Below, piece after piece: positions 1-9,223 of a stretch of DNA of 64,000 nt. This stretch comes from Sphingobacterium bovisgrunnientis (GTDB lineage: Bacteria > Bacteroidota > Bacteroidia > Sphingobacteriales > Sphingobacteriaceae), in assembly GCF_009829085.1 (NCBI RefSeq), contig NZ_WUQY01000001.1, positions 62,001 through 126,000 of the forward strand, read 5' to 3'. The notes beneath the pieces are model-generated. The model had not been told where the DNA came from. It saw nothing but the letters and a program-made list of their open reading frames with translations, and searched no databases. Positions within the stretch are counted from its first letter, which is position 1. Every line of letters starts with the position of its first letter. The translations under genes were made by a program, and so were the position numbers.

Positions 1-1
1 A

Positions 2-355
2 GGATTTACGACGAATTTTATTTGGTGCGCATATTTATTATTGAAAAATAAGACTCTTACAGACTACTCGAAAGCAACAGCTCCTTTAAAGAAAAATTTC
101 TTGTTGTGCGCTTTAGCAGGCACGACATGGTATTTGCAATTTTTCTTTTACGGCATGGGTGAGAGCCGCCTTGGGAATGGTGCAAGTTCATGGATTTTAC
201 ACATGGCATTTATCATATTGATTTCAAATGCATGGGGTGTGTTCCTAAAAGAATGGAAAGGTGTGAGTAAACCAACCTATACGGCCATTATATCTGGTAT
301 TGTCATTATCATCCTATCTATTTGTGTGGTAGGATTCGCGAAAACTTTAGAATAA
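2..355 (+). CDS. rhaT: L-rhamnose/H+ symporter RhaT, C-terminal part (5' end outside the window)
   Basis: The reading frame is open from base 2, so the gene begins upstream; the TTG at 41 is only an internal codon. About 117 residues remain, against roughly 340 for full RhaT. They include a motif beginning FIWCAYLL, then LAGTTWYLQFFFYGMGESRL, which matches the conserved end of RhaT, and about three hydrophobic membrane segments (near 85-170, 190-250 and 290-345 nt). RhaT imports L-rhamnose across the inner membrane with protons. The gene ends 15 nt before the aldolase fusion and is the first visible gene of a rhamnose catabolic operon. Family assignment is firm; the missing N-terminus cannot be judged. 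Confidence 0.88.
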   Translation, partial: GFTTNFIWCAYLLLKNKTLTDYSKATAPLKKNFLLCALAGTTWYLQFFFYGMGESRLGNGASSWILHMAFIILISNAWGVFLKEWKGVSKPTYTAIISGIVIIILSICVVGFAKTLE

Positions 356-370
356 ATATTACAAAGATTT

Positions 371-2485
371 ATGCAAACAAAAACATATCAACATGTGAAT
401 TACCTTTGGGATGAGGAAAAAGCTAAATCCTTACAAGGAGATGAAGTAGCGTTATTATTATACCGATCTAATATCTTGGGATCGGATCTGAGGATAACGA
501 ATTACGGAGGCGGTAATACATCATGTAAAGTAATGGATAAGGATCCATTGACAGGTGAAGAAGTGGAAGTAATGTGGATTAAAGGTTCTGGTGGTGATAT
601 CGGCACATTAAAGAAGTCAGGTTTGGCTGCATTGTATGTAGAACGACTTCGTAATCTTGAGAAAGTGTATCGCGGTATCGAGCATGAGGACGAAATGGTC
701 GAGCTTTTCAACCATTGTATATTCGATTTATCATCGAAGGCGCCTTCTATTGATACGCCGTTGCATGGTTTTCTTCCATTCAAACATATTGATCATTTGC
801 ACCCAGATGCTGCGATTGCTATTGCGGCAGCAAAAGATGGAAAACAAATCACAACAGATTTGTTCAAAGGAACAATTGGCTGGGTAGAATGGCAAAAGCC
901 TGGTTTTGATTTAGGTTTGCAATTGCGCGAATGCTTAGCCGAAAATCCAGGTATCCGTGGAATTATGTTGGGTTCGCATGGACTTTTTACATGGGGAGAT
1001 ACGGCGTATGAATGTTATTTGAATTCATTGGATGTCATCGAGACTTGTGCATCTTATTTGGAAGAGAATTACGGTAAGTCAAGACCTGTATTTGGTGGTC
1101 AAAAAGTAGATAGTCTAGTACAAGAAGATAGATTGGCACAGGCTGCTGCTATTGCGCCGATATTAAGAGGGTTTTGTTCAAGTGAGCGTCCTATGGTTGG
1201 TCATTTCTCTGACGATGCTAGGGTATTGGAATTTATCAATTCCAATGATTTGGAAAAATTAGCTCCTTTGGGAACAAGCTGTCCAGATCACTTCTTACGC
1301 ACTAAGATTCAACCTTTGATTCTGAATTTGGATAAAAACGAAGACTTATCGGATATAGAAGCGATAAAATCAAAATTGCTTCCATTATTTGAAGCGTACA
1401 GAGCAATGTACACGGATTATTATGAAACTTGTAAACACCCGAATAGCCCTGCTATTCGCGACAGAAATCCAGTAATCATAATCTATCCAGGAGTCGGAAT
1501 GTTTGCTTTTGCAAAAGATAAGCAAACAGCACGTGTGGCTTCGGAATTTTATACTAATGCTATCAATGTAATGAAAGGAGCGGAAGCGGTGAGTGAATAT
1601 ACTTCACTACCGAGACAAGAAGCTTTCAATATTGAATATTGGTTATTGGAAGAGGCGAAGCTACAACGTATGCCTAAGCCAAAAGCATTGTCGGGTAAAA
1701 TCGCTTTGGTAACTGGAAGTGCAGGTGGTATAGGTAAAGCTATTGCAAAGCGTTTTGCACAAGAGGGAGCAGTAGTCGTTTTAAACGATTTGAATCAAGA
1801 GAGATTAGCAGATGCAAAAGCAGAATTTGTTGGCTTGTTTGGCGCGGATAATGTTACGACTGCTGTCCTAGATGTAACGAATCAAGAGCAAATAGAAGAA
1901 GCACTTAAGGTGGCTGCATTAGCATTTGGCGGTGTGGACATTGTGGTGAATAATGCCGGACTATCCATTTCAAAATCTATTGAAGATCATACGCAAAAGG
2001 ATTGGGATTTATTATATGATGTATTGGTAAAAGGTCAGTTTATCGTTACACAGGCTACTTCTAAAGTAATGAAAGCACAAAATATCGGTGGTGACATCGT
2101 CAATATTGTAAGTAAAAATGCCTTGGTTAGTGGTCCGAATAACGCGGGCTATGGTTCTGCTAAAGCAGCGCAATTGCACCTTAGCAGATTGAATGCAGCA
2201 GAACTTGGCGCTTCCAAAATTAGAGTAAATGTGGTTAACCCTGATGCGGTTATCTCAGATAGTAATATTTGGGCTGGAGGCTGGGCTGAAGGTCGAGCTA
2301 AAGCTTACGGGGTTACGGTAGAAGAATTACCTGCTTACTATGCAAAACGAACATTGTTAAACGAAATAATCTTGCCAGATGATATAGCCAATGCTTGTTT
2401 TGCATTTGTAGGCGGTGAGCTAAGCAAATCTACAGGAAATGTATTGAATGTAGATGGCGGAGTAGCCATGGCATTTGTCCGATAA
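371..2485 (+). CDS. rhaEW: Bifunctional L-rhamnulose-1-phosphate aldolase / L-lactaldehyde dehydrogenase (class II aldolase-SDR fusion)
   Basis: A 704-residue cytoplasmic fusion. Residues about 1-430 are a class II aldolase domain, with GGGNTS at 46-51, a WIKGSGGDIGTL motif near 69-80 and a GSHGLFTWGD motif near 202-211. Residues about 440-704 are a short-chain dehydrogenase: the nucleotide-binding TGSAGGIG at 448-455, NNAG near 530 and the YxxxK pair Y594/K598. In this family the aldolase splits rhamnulose-1-phosphate into dihydroxyacetone phosphate and L-lactaldehyde, and the dehydrogenase oxidises the lactaldehyde to lactate. Location between rhaT and rhaI supports rhamnose over other substrates. 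Start ATG 371 lies 15 nt after rhaT. The symbol follows the naming used for RhaE-RhaW fusions. Confidence 0.9.
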   Translation: MQTKTYQHVNYLWDEEKAKSLQGDEVALLLYRSNILGSDLRITNYGGGNTSCKVMDKDPLTGEEVEVMWIKGSGGDIGTLKKSGLAALYVERLRNLEKVYRGIEHEDEMVELFNHCIFDLSSKAPSIDTPLHGFLPFKHIDHLHPDAAIAIAAAKDGKQITTDLFKGTIGWVEWQKPGFDLGLQLRECLAENPGIRGIMLGSHGLFTWGDTAYECYLNSLDVIETCASYLEENYGKSRPVFGGQKVDSLVQEDRLAQAAAIAPILRGFCSSERPMVGHFSDDARVLEFINSNDLEKLAPLGTSCPDHFLRTKIQPLILNLDKNEDLSDIEAIKSKLLPLFEAYRAMYTDYYETCKHPNSPAIRDRNPVIIIYPGVGMFAFAKDKQTARVASEFYTNAINVMKGAEAVSEYTSLPRQEAFNIEYWLLEEAKLQRMPKPKALSGKIALVTGSAGGIGKAIAKRFAQEGAVVVLNDLNQERLADAKAEFVGLFGADNVTTAVLDVTNQEQIEEALKVAALAFGGVDIVVNNAGLSISKSIEDHTQKDWDLLYDVLVKGQFIVTQATSKVMKAQNIGGDIVNIVSKNALVSGPNNAGYGSAKAAQLHLSRLNAAELGASKIRVNVVNPDAVISDSNIWAGGWAEGRAKAYGVTVEELPAYYAKRTLLNEIILPDDIANACFAFVGGELSKSTGNVLNVDGGVAMAFVR

Positions 2486-2504
2486 CAATTATTAAATCAA
2501 GTAC

Positions 2505-2541
2505 GATAGTTAGAAAAATAATTTCTATTTTTCTAACTATC
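2505..2541. promoter_or_regulatory. Perfect 16-bp inverted repeat in front of rhaI
   Basis: Arms GATAGTTAGAAAAATA (2505-2520) and its exact reverse complement (2526-2541) surround a 5-nt spacer. The right arm ends 15 nt before the rhaI ATG. There is no T-tract after it and the stem is very AT-rich, so a factor-independent terminator is unlikely. A repressor operator, an intra-operon promoter control site or an mRNA processing stem are all possible. The GRTAGTT start of the arm recurs at 41551 and 29313, which favours an operator, possibly of the GntR-type regulator at 41611. Confidence 0.55.
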
Positions 2542-2556
2542 TAAACCTATATACTT

Positions 2557-3831
2557 ATGAAAATCGAGCAATCTATCATAGATCAACATAACCAAGAATT
2601 ATTAGCTAAACATACTAAACAAGTCGATTTCTTAAAGGATAGTATTTCGAACTTTGAGGAAATCGTAACGAAAGTACAAAAATTTAATATTGCTATTCCG
2701 AGCTGGGCATTAGGGACAGGCGGTACGCGTTTTGGTCGCTTTAGTGGCAAAGGTGAACCAGGAAATTTGGAGCAAAAAATTGAGGATGTAGGCTTATTAC
2801 ATGCATTGAACAAGTCGAGTGGAGCGATTTCACTTCATATTCCTTGGGATATTCCCCAAGATGCGGAGAAGATTAAAGCTTTAGCATCATCCTTTGGATT
2901 GGCATTTGATGCGGTGAATTCAAATACTTTTCAGGATCAACCGAATCAAGCATATAGTTACAAATTTGGATCATTGCAGCATGTAGATCCAAATGTACGT
3001 AAGCAAGCAGTAGCACATAATATTGAAGTAATTAAACATGGTATTGCTTTAGGTTCTAAAGCGTTGACAGTTTGGCTGGCAGATGGTTCTTCGTTTCCAG
3101 GTCAATTGAATTTCCGTGAAGCATTCCAAAATACATTAGAAAGTTTAAGAGAAATATACAAGCATCTTCCTTCGGATTGGAAAATGTTTATTGAATACAA
3201 AGCTTTTGAGCCTAACTTTTATTCGACGACTATTGCAGATTGGGGACAATCTTTATTATTAGCGAATAAATTGGGAGATCAAGCGTACACATTAGTGGAT
3301 TTAGGTCACCATTTGCCAAATGCAAATATCGAACAAATCGTGTCTTTGTTATTAATGGAAAACAAATTAGCAGGCTTCCATTTCAATGATAGTAAATATG
3401 CGGATGATGATTTGACTGCTGGAGCAATCAAGCCTTATCAATTATTTTTGATTTTCAATGAATTGGTAGAAGGTATGGATGCGCGAGGAATAGATCACGC
3501 AACAGGTTTGGGTTGGATGATTGATGCTTCGCATAATTTGAAAGATCCATTAGCCGATTTATTACAATCTGTAGAAGCAATTAAAATCGCCTATGCACAA
3601 GCATTGTTTGTGGATCGTCAAGCGCTAAAAAAAGCACAGCAAGACAATAATGTAGTAGCCGCACAAGAAATATTACAAGATGCTTTTCGTACTGACTTGC
3701 GTGCGCTTGTGGCAGAGGCAAGATTGCGTGAAGGTGCTGCATTAAATCCAATTAAATTGTTCAACGACATTAATGTGAGACAACAATTAATAGATGAACG
3801 TGGCGAATCCACTGTAGCGACAGGATTGTAA
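2557..3831 (+). CDS. rhaI: L-rhamnose isomerase (RhaI type, TIM-barrel)
   Basis: A 424-residue cytoplasmic enzyme converting L-rhamnose to L-rhamnulose, of the Pseudomonas-type family (about 430 aa) rather than the E. coli RhaA type. Early motifs are PSWALGTGGTRFGRF near 48-62 and SLHIPWD near 92-98. Expected metal ligands are visible at E213 (IEYKAFEP), D248 (VDLGHH), H275 (GFHFNDSKY) and D323 (WMIDASHN). It lies 71 nt after the aldolase fusion, with the inverted repeat 2505-2541 in the gap, and 17 nt before the kinase. A broader aldose isomerase specificity cannot be excluded, but the operon fixes the likely role. Confidence 0.92.
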   Translation: MKIEQSIIDQHNQELLAKHTKQVDFLKDSISNFEEIVTKVQKFNIAIPSWALGTGGTRFGRFSGKGEPGNLEQKIEDVGLLHALNKSSGAISLHIPWDIPQDAEKIKALASSFGLAFDAVNSNTFQDQPNQAYSYKFGSLQHVDPNVRKQAVAHNIEVIKHGIALGSKALTVWLADGSSFPGQLNFREAFQNTLESLREIYKHLPSDWKMFIEYKAFEPNFYSTTIADWGQSLLLANKLGDQAYTLVDLGHHLPNANIEQIVSLLLMENKLAGFHFNDSKYADDDLTAGAIKPYQLFLIFNELVEGMDARGIDHATGLGWMIDASHNLKDPLADLLQSVEAIKIAYAQALFVDRQALKKAQQDNNVVAAQEILQDAFRTDLRALVAEARLREGAALNPIKLFNDINVRQQLIDERGESTVATGL

Positions 3832-3848
3832 TACTTAGATAAGGAAGG

Positions 3849-5207
3849 ATGGGAAAGGAGCGTATACCTGTTATTGCAATATTTGACGTTGGTAAAACCA
3901 ACAAAAAGTTATTTTTATTTGACGAACATTATCAAATCGTTTTTGAACGTTCGGCAAGATTCATGGAAACCGTCGATGAGGATGGCTTCCCCTGCGAAAA
4001 TTTAGAAAGTTTACGATTATCTGTATTTGATTCATTACACGAAGTTTTTCGTAGAGCTGAATTTGATATTAAGGCGATTAATTTTACATCCTATGGAGCG
4101 AGTTTTGTCTATTTGGATCAAAATGGTAGACCGCTGACACCACTGTATAATTACTTGAAAGAATATCCAGTTAATTTACAGGACGACTTGCATCAAACCT
4201 ATGGAGGCGAAAATAAATTTGTATTGGATACCGCTTCTCCATCATTGGGAAGTCTTAATTCGGGCAAGCAAATCTATCGCTTAATGAAAGAACAACCTGA
4301 GGTTTTCAATACGATGAAGTATGCATTGCATTTGCCTCAGTATCTAAGTTTTTTGGTGTCGGGACAATTGTATTCGGATATGACAAGTATTGGATGTCAC
4401 ACTGCATTGTGGGATTTCAATACAAAGAATTACCATCAATGGGTTAAAGATACTGGTATAGATCAGAAGCTTGCGCCAATTGTAAACGGCAAGGAAGTGT
4501 TTTCAAGTACATTTCCTGGAAGTACGTACAAGGTTGGAACAGGCTTGCACGATAGCTCTTCTGCTTTAATTCCTTATTTGGTCAATTTTCATGAACCATT
4601 TGTGCTTATTTCAACGGGTACTTGGTGTATATCGATGAATCCATTCAACGATGAACCTTTGACTAAGACAGAATTGGATCAAGATTGCCTATTCTATCTG
4701 ACGTACAACGGAACACCCGTAAAGGCTTCAAGATTGTTTGCGGGATATGAACACGAGACGCAGTCAAAACGAATAGCTGATCACTTTAATGTGACTACAG
4801 CACGATTCAAACATTTTGAGATTAACTGGCGTATTATCGAAGGACTGGATCTGGGACAAAGTATAGCTGTTTTTACACTAAATACATTTGCTGAATTAGA
4901 TTTAGATAGGTTCAAAACCTACGAAGAAGCTTATCATGCGCTGATTTTTTGTCTTGTCAATGCTCAAGTAGAGTCAACAAAATTGGTTTTAGCTGGTCAA
5001 AATATTAAAAGAATATTTGTGGATGGTGGCTTTAGTAAAAATCATATTTATATGAATTTATTAGCTAGAAGGTTTCCTACAATTGAAATTTATGCTGCTT
5101 CTATGGCACAAGCTACGGCTATTGGTGCGGCATTATTGATACATGAACACTGGAACACACTACCATTTCCTAATAATATCATCGAATTGAGATATTATAG
5201 AGCTTAA
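3849..5207 (+). CDS. rhaK: FGGY-family carbohydrate kinase, probable L-rhamnulokinase
   Basis: A 452-residue sugar kinase expected to phosphorylate L-rhamnulose to rhamnulose-1-phosphate with ATP, the step between the isomerase and the aldolase. N-terminal FDVGKTNKKLFLFD (13-26) is the actin-fold phosphate-1 loop. GLHDSSSALI carries the probable catalytic base D235. STGTWCISMNP and VDGGFSKNH are ATP-site loops of the C-terminal domain. It is the last gene of the rhamnose operon and is followed by a strong terminator. The FGGY assignment is sure; substrate is inferred from neighbours. The symbol could equally be rhaB. Confidence 0.85.
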   Translation: MGKERIPVIAIFDVGKTNKKLFLFDEHYQIVFERSARFMETVDEDGFPCENLESLRLSVFDSLHEVFRRAEFDIKAINFTSYGASFVYLDQNGRPLTPLYNYLKEYPVNLQDDLHQTYGGENKFVLDTASPSLGSLNSGKQIYRLMKEQPEVFNTMKYALHLPQYLSFLVSGQLYSDMTSIGCHTALWDFNTKNYHQWVKDTGIDQKLAPIVNGKEVFSSTFPGSTYKVGTGLHDSSSALIPYLVNFHEPFVLISTGTWCISMNPFNDEPLTKTELDQDCLFYLTYNGTPVKASRLFAGYEHETQSKRIADHFNVTTARFKHFEINWRIIEGLDLGQSIAVFTLNTFAELDLDRFKTYEEAYHALIFCLVNAQVESTKLVLAGQNIKRIFVDGGFSKNHIYMNLLARRFPTIEIYAASMAQATAIGAALLIHEHWNTLPFPNNIIELRYYRA

Positions 5208-5238
5208 TATTATGTAATAATTTTTTGTGATAAATCTG

Positions 5239-5274
5239 CGCTCTAAATCTTCTTGAAGTTTAGAGCGTTTTTTT
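5239..5274 (+). terminator. Rho-independent terminator of the rhamnose operon
   Basis: CGCTCTAAA (5239-5247) pairs perfectly with TTTAGAGCG (5259-5267). The inner CTTC/GAAG (5249-5252 with 5255-5258) lengthens the stem. It is followed by seven T residues. It stands 31 nt after the kinase stop and closes the rhaT-rhaEW-rhaI-rhaK unit. Confidence 0.9.
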
Positions 5275-5303
5275 ATGATATACTATTTATAAAAACTTAA
5301 ATT

Positions 5304-6614
5304 ATGTTTTCAAAAGGATTAATAATACTAATTACAATATTGCAATTTTCGATGGTTTCTGCTCAACACAGACAAATATTCGATTTTACAGGGCAGAAGT
5401 CTAAGGAAAAGGAAGTTTTCATACTGAATAATCTAATAAAGTATGGCAATAAAGGCTATGGATTTGATTTAGGAACGGAGAATTCTGTTGAATTCGTTAA
5501 AAGTAAAAAGAAGCAATCCTTGTATAGTAACAAGCCATTTTATTTTTCTGCTGACGTGCCTGAGGGAAACTATCATGTCACGATTATCTACAGAGGTCTG
5601 AAGAGCCATACAATTCATTCTACGGTGCGTTCAGAATCTCGACGTTGGTCTTTAGATCAAGTTGAAATTCCCAAAAATAAGAAAGTAACTAAACAGTTCA
5701 ATGTTCACATCAAAAACCCAAAAATACGAGAGGATAAGTCTGTACGTTTGAAAGCTCCACGTGAAATCGAAAAATTAGATTGGGACAATAAATTGACTTT
5801 AGAATTTCAGGGTGAAAATAATATAGAACGTATCATTATTGAACCAATTAAAGTTGCCACAACGTTGTTTTTAGCGGGTAATTCAACCGTGGTAAATCAA
5901 GAACATGAGCCTTGGGCTTCGTGGGGGCAGATGATACCTCGTTATTTTGATGCGAAAATCGTGGTAGCCAATCACGCCGAATCCGGATTAGCTTTAAGTT
6001 CTTTTCTATCATCCAATAGATTAGAAAAAATACTTTCTGTTGCCAAGCCTGGCGATTATTTGTTTATAGAATTTGGTCATAATGATCAAAAGGAAACTGG
6101 AGAAAAGGCAGGTGCATATAACGGCTATACGGAGAGATTAAAATATTTTGTAACACAATTTAGAGCTATTGGCGGCATTCCAATAATTGTTACTTCAACA
6201 GCACGACGCTCATTTGATGCGAGTGGAAATCTAAATTATACATTAGGGGATTATCCAGAGGCTGCACGAAAAGTTGCACAAGAACTAAATGTCCCTTTAA
6301 TCGATTTAAATAAATTGACACGTGAATTTTATACCGCATTAGGTGTAGAAGATTCTAAAAGAGCTTTTGTTCATTATCCAGCCTATACATTTCCAGACCA
6401 ACCCCAACCATTACAAGACAACACACACTTTAATACATACGGTGCAGGACAAATTGCGAAGATGATGTTGTCGGAAATTCAGCGATTGAAGCTACCCATA
6501 GCAAAAAATATCATCGATTTTAGCAACTATTCGACTAAGAATCCAGATAATTTTAAAAATTGGAATTGGCCGTTAAGTGTACTAAGTAGCGAATTAAAGC
6601 CGGACGGCAATTAG
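5304..6614 (+). CDS. Rhamnogalacturonan acetylesterase (CE12, SGNH hydrolase) with N-terminal beta-sandwich domain
   Basis: A 436-residue exported enzyme; the signal peptide ends near SAQ (residue 21). Residues about 22-185 look like a beta-sandwich carbohydrate-binding-type domain. Residues about 186-425 form the SGNH esterase: block I LAGNSTV with nucleophile S194, block III FGHNDQ with the oxyanion Asn, and the D372-N-T-H375 catalytic pair. CE12 enzymes remove O-acetyl groups from galacturonic acid in RG-I so that lyases and hydrolases can act. Block I reads GNS, not the usual GDS. The gene starts only 30 nt after the rhamnose operon terminator, with no clear promoter. It may depend on readthrough. 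Confidence 0.85.
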   Translation: MFSKGLIILITILQFSMVSAQHRQIFDFTGQKSKEKEVFILNNLIKYGNKGYGFDLGTENSVEFVKSKKKQSLYSNKPFYFSADVPEGNYHVTIIYRGLKSHTIHSTVRSESRRWSLDQVEIPKNKKVTKQFNVHIKNPKIREDKSVRLKAPREIEKLDWDNKLTLEFQGENNIERIIIEPIKVATTLFLAGNSTVVNQEHEPWASWGQMIPRYFDAKIVVANHAESGLALSSFLSSNRLEKILSVAKPGDYLFIEFGHNDQKETGEKAGAYNGYTERLKYFVTQFRAIGGIPIIVTSTARRSFDASGNLNYTLGDYPEAARKVAQELNVPLIDLNKLTREFYTALGVEDSKRAFVHYPAYTFPDQPQPLQDNTHFNTYGAGQIAKMMLSEIQRLKLPIAKNIIDFSNYSTKNPDNFKNWNWPLSVLSSELKPDGN

Positions 6615-6707
6615 TAAATGATTGCATTACAATATGTTACGAATGGAGTTTTCATGTTCGTACTTACTTTTAGCTAATTCAAAGACATATTGTGATAACA
6701 CATATTA

Positions 6708-6752
6708 CAGGATAGTGCAGGTTGCTGTATTTTATGCGATGTAATATATTTG
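6708..6752 (+). promoter_or_regulatory. CAGG direct-repeat promoter of the FAS1-SusC-SusD operon (site a)
   Basis: CAGGATAGTG at 6708 and CAGGTTGCTG at 6718 form a direct repeat with a 10-bp period. The TTG at 6722-6724 serves as the -33 element, and TATATTTG at 6745-6752 is a full match to the Bacteroidota -7 box TAnnTTTG after a 20-nt spacer. It is the best of seven such sites in the window and lies 238 nt upstream of the first gene. Confidence 0.75.
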
Positions 6753-6990
6753 ATATATAACATTAGAAAAGCATATAACCAATTAATCACTATCCAACAT
6801 CAAAGGATGTGGTTTTACCAATTATAGAAGGAAAACAAAATTTTTATTAGCAAGAGGAATGGAGTAGGCATTAATCAGAACATATCCTGTTAGTCCCTGT
6901 TTCAAAAACTGTTATCGTGAATTTTCAATCTTGAGATATACACTGATAATAGACCTATGATTTACCAATATAAACCTACAAGACTATTGT
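6753..6990 (+). other. Long untranslated leader of the first SusC/SusD operon
   Basis: The gap between 6615 and 6990 (376 nt) has no credible gene. Its first part holds promoter site a. The remaining roughly 230 nt would be transcribed as a 5' leader. No known riboswitch or T-box pattern was recognised; only weak short hairpins are visible. Confidence 0.4.
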
Positions 6991-9210
6991 ATGAGTATTA
7001 AGAGAACTGTTTTATTTACGTGTTTATGTTTCGCGACTATCATTGTGGGATGTAGAAAAGAAGCATTTGACGCCTATTATGGTAGACCGAAAGGTTTAGC
7101 AAGTCCCATTTATCAACAATTGGATTCTATGGGTGACTTTACGTATTTCTTATCCTGTATCGAAAAAGCGGGCTATAGAAATACATTAGGATCTGCATCC
7201 TCGTGGACTGTGTTTGCTCCAACGGATCGTGCTTTTCAGCAATTTATGAGTGAAAACAATATCAGCGATAGTAGTAATATTGATAAGAAGCTGGCAGAAA
7301 AAATTGTCCGTACTGCGATGGTGTATGATGGTGAACGATTAGAAAAATTGAACGATTATTTTTCAGCTAGAGGTTGGGTCGCAGGTCAAGCATTCAGAAG
7401 ACGCACAGTATATTATGATTTTGTAGAAGATGAAATCCTTTCAAATGGAAATACTCGGAAAATAGTGTCAACAAATAGGATGGCGAACATTCCGTACGTA
7501 GAATCAGATAATAACAACAAACATCTAAGTTACTTTTTCAACAGTTATATGTCGGCTCGAAGTCTTACTGCTGGAGATTACAATGCATTCTTTCCTAATT
7601 CCACCTATACAGGTCTAAATGTGATGGGCGCTACTATAGATGTTAATCGTAGTAATATACTTGCGGAAAATGGATATATACATGTCGTTGATAAGGTTCT
7701 GTTACCAGAGAAAAGTATCGATCAATATTTGCGAGGAAATGACAAATACAGTGAATTCAAAGGTATGCTAGACTTATTTGCGACGTATACGTATAATCCT
7801 ACACTTACGCGTAGAAATGAAGTACTCACCGGAAAAAGAGATTCTGTATTCGTAAAAGGCTATGATAATTCTGTAATGTTAGCCTTGAATAATGAAAATT
7901 ATGTGAAGGAAGATGTGAATGATGCACAATATAATAATCTTTCAATCACAGTTCCTACAAATCAGGCCGTACAAGATTTTGCTAAACGTGTGTTATTGAA
8001 ATATTATGCTTCAGGTACTACTATAAAAGATTTGTTTTACAGCAATCCTTTAGTATTATCTGAGTATATAAAATCTCATTTTTATCTTACCCAATTATGG
8101 CCATCGCAATTTAGTAGTGCGCCAAATGTACTGGGTGAGACGACTAAGTTGGCTACCCAAAATATAAACGAAACCAAATTATTAAGTAATGGTGCTTTCT
8201 ATGGTATCAACTCTTCTCAACGTGCAAATGTATTCCAATCTGTTTATGGAAATGTGCTATTAGATCCAAAATATAGTTTCATGAGACTTGCATTGGAGCG
8301 CATGGGATTACACTTGACCCTCCGTATCCCTACGATTCGATATATGTTAGTTTTGGTGTCTGATGAAGATTTATATCAAATGGGTTTTGATTATGACGCC
8401 TATAATACTTCCGATCCAATCCGTTACAAAGGTGGAAATGGGACACCAGAAATGCGTGAGATATTATCATCACACATTATACCATTAGAAACTGATCCTA
8501 TACCCACATTAAGTGGTAAGGGAATATTAGAAACTTTTTCTGGAGAATATATAAAATTCGATAACATGAAAATCATGTCAAGTGGAACGCAAGACAGTAT
8601 TTCGAATAGACAATACTTGGCAATAGATTCCATAAGTATTGGGAATAGTGAATCAGGTCCCCTAAATGGTGCAGCAGTCTATCTTGCTGGTGCATTAACC
8701 TCATCTAATACGAATATCGCTAGTCTATTAATTAAGATGGGAGCGGAAAATGCTACCTCACCATACAATATGTTTTTCAGGTATTTGAAGTCGAGTGAAT
8801 TATTTTCAGCGTCAGATGGTATCATTAGAGGAGTTGATATAGGTGCTAATTATACCTTATTAATACCCAATAATGCAGCTATAAATGCAGCCATTGCAAA
8901 TGGTGATTTACCACCTGCAGAAAACACTACAGATGTTGTGCTTCGTAACAAAATTAAACTCTTTTTACAATACCATATAACGCGTAATACGTTTGCTATT
9001 GATGGGAAGAAAGTTGGAACTTTTGAAACACTTTGTAAAAACGTAGAGGGTGAGACTTTAGCACTAGATGTAATAATAAACCAAAATAATAGGTTGCAAA
9101 TTAGAGACAATCAATCTAATCTAGTTGAGGCAGATGTTGCCAATAGTAATCAATTGGGGCAACGTGTATTGATCCATTCACTTTCAGGTTATCTAAAAAA
9201 CGGAATATAA
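6991..9210 (+). CDS. Multi-domain fasciclin (FAS1) lipoprotein, PUL-associated
   Basis: A 739-residue lipoprotein; lipobox IVGC with C21. The first FAS1 repeat (about 40-240) has the typical TVFAPTDRAF and ends in YIHVVDKVLLP. Three further FAS1-like repeats follow, at about 245-470, 480-590 and 600-739; the last holds TLLIPNNAAI. FAS1 domains are adhesion and ligand-binding modules; the protein probably sits on the outer membrane surface and helps to capture glycan. It is the first gene of a seven-gene operon and ends 13 nt before a SusC gene. A closely similar gene heads the second module at 59392. The ligand is unknown. Confidence 0.8.
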   Translation: MSIKRTVLFTCLCFATIIVGCRKEAFDAYYGRPKGLASPIYQQLDSMGDFTYFLSCIEKAGYRNTLGSASSWTVFAPTDRAFQQFMSENNISDSSNIDKKLAEKIVRTAMVYDGERLEKLNDYFSARGWVAGQAFRRRTVYYDFVEDEILSNGNTRKIVSTNRMANIPYVESDNNNKHLSYFFNSYMSARSLTAGDYNAFFPNSTYTGLNVMGATIDVNRSNILAENGYIHVVDKVLLPEKSIDQYLRGNDKYSEFKGMLDLFATYTYNPTLTRRNEVLTGKRDSVFVKGYDNSVMLALNNENYVKEDVNDAQYNNLSITVPTNQAVQDFAKRVLLKYYASGTTIKDLFYSNPLVLSEYIKSHFYLTQLWPSQFSSAPNVLGETTKLATQNINETKLLSNGAFYGINSSQRANVFQSVYGNVLLDPKYSFMRLALERMGLHLTLRIPTIRYMLVLVSDEDLYQMGFDYDAYNTSDPIRYKGGNGTPEMREILSSHIIPLETDPIPTLSGKGILETFSGEYIKFDNMKIMSSGTQDSISNRQYLAIDSISIGNSESGPLNGAAVYLAGALTSSNTNIASLLIKMGAENATSPYNMFFRYLKSSELFSASDGIIRGVDIGANYTLLIPNNAAINAAIANGDLPPAENTTDVVLRNKIKLFLQYHITRNTFAIDGKKVGTFETLCKNVEGETLALDVIINQNNRLQIRDNQSNLVEADVANSNQLGQRVLIHSLSGYLKNGI

Positions 9211-9223
9211 TTAGTATCTCACT

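Noticed and set aside
41..355. TTG 41 as the start of a small membrane protein
   Set aside because: The frame is open to the window edge and the upstream residues match RhaT, so this is a truncated RhaT and not a complete small gene.
2505..2541. The rhaI-upstream repeat as a rho-independent terminator
   Set aside because: The stem is AT-rich and is not followed by a T-run, and the downstream genes complete the same pathway.
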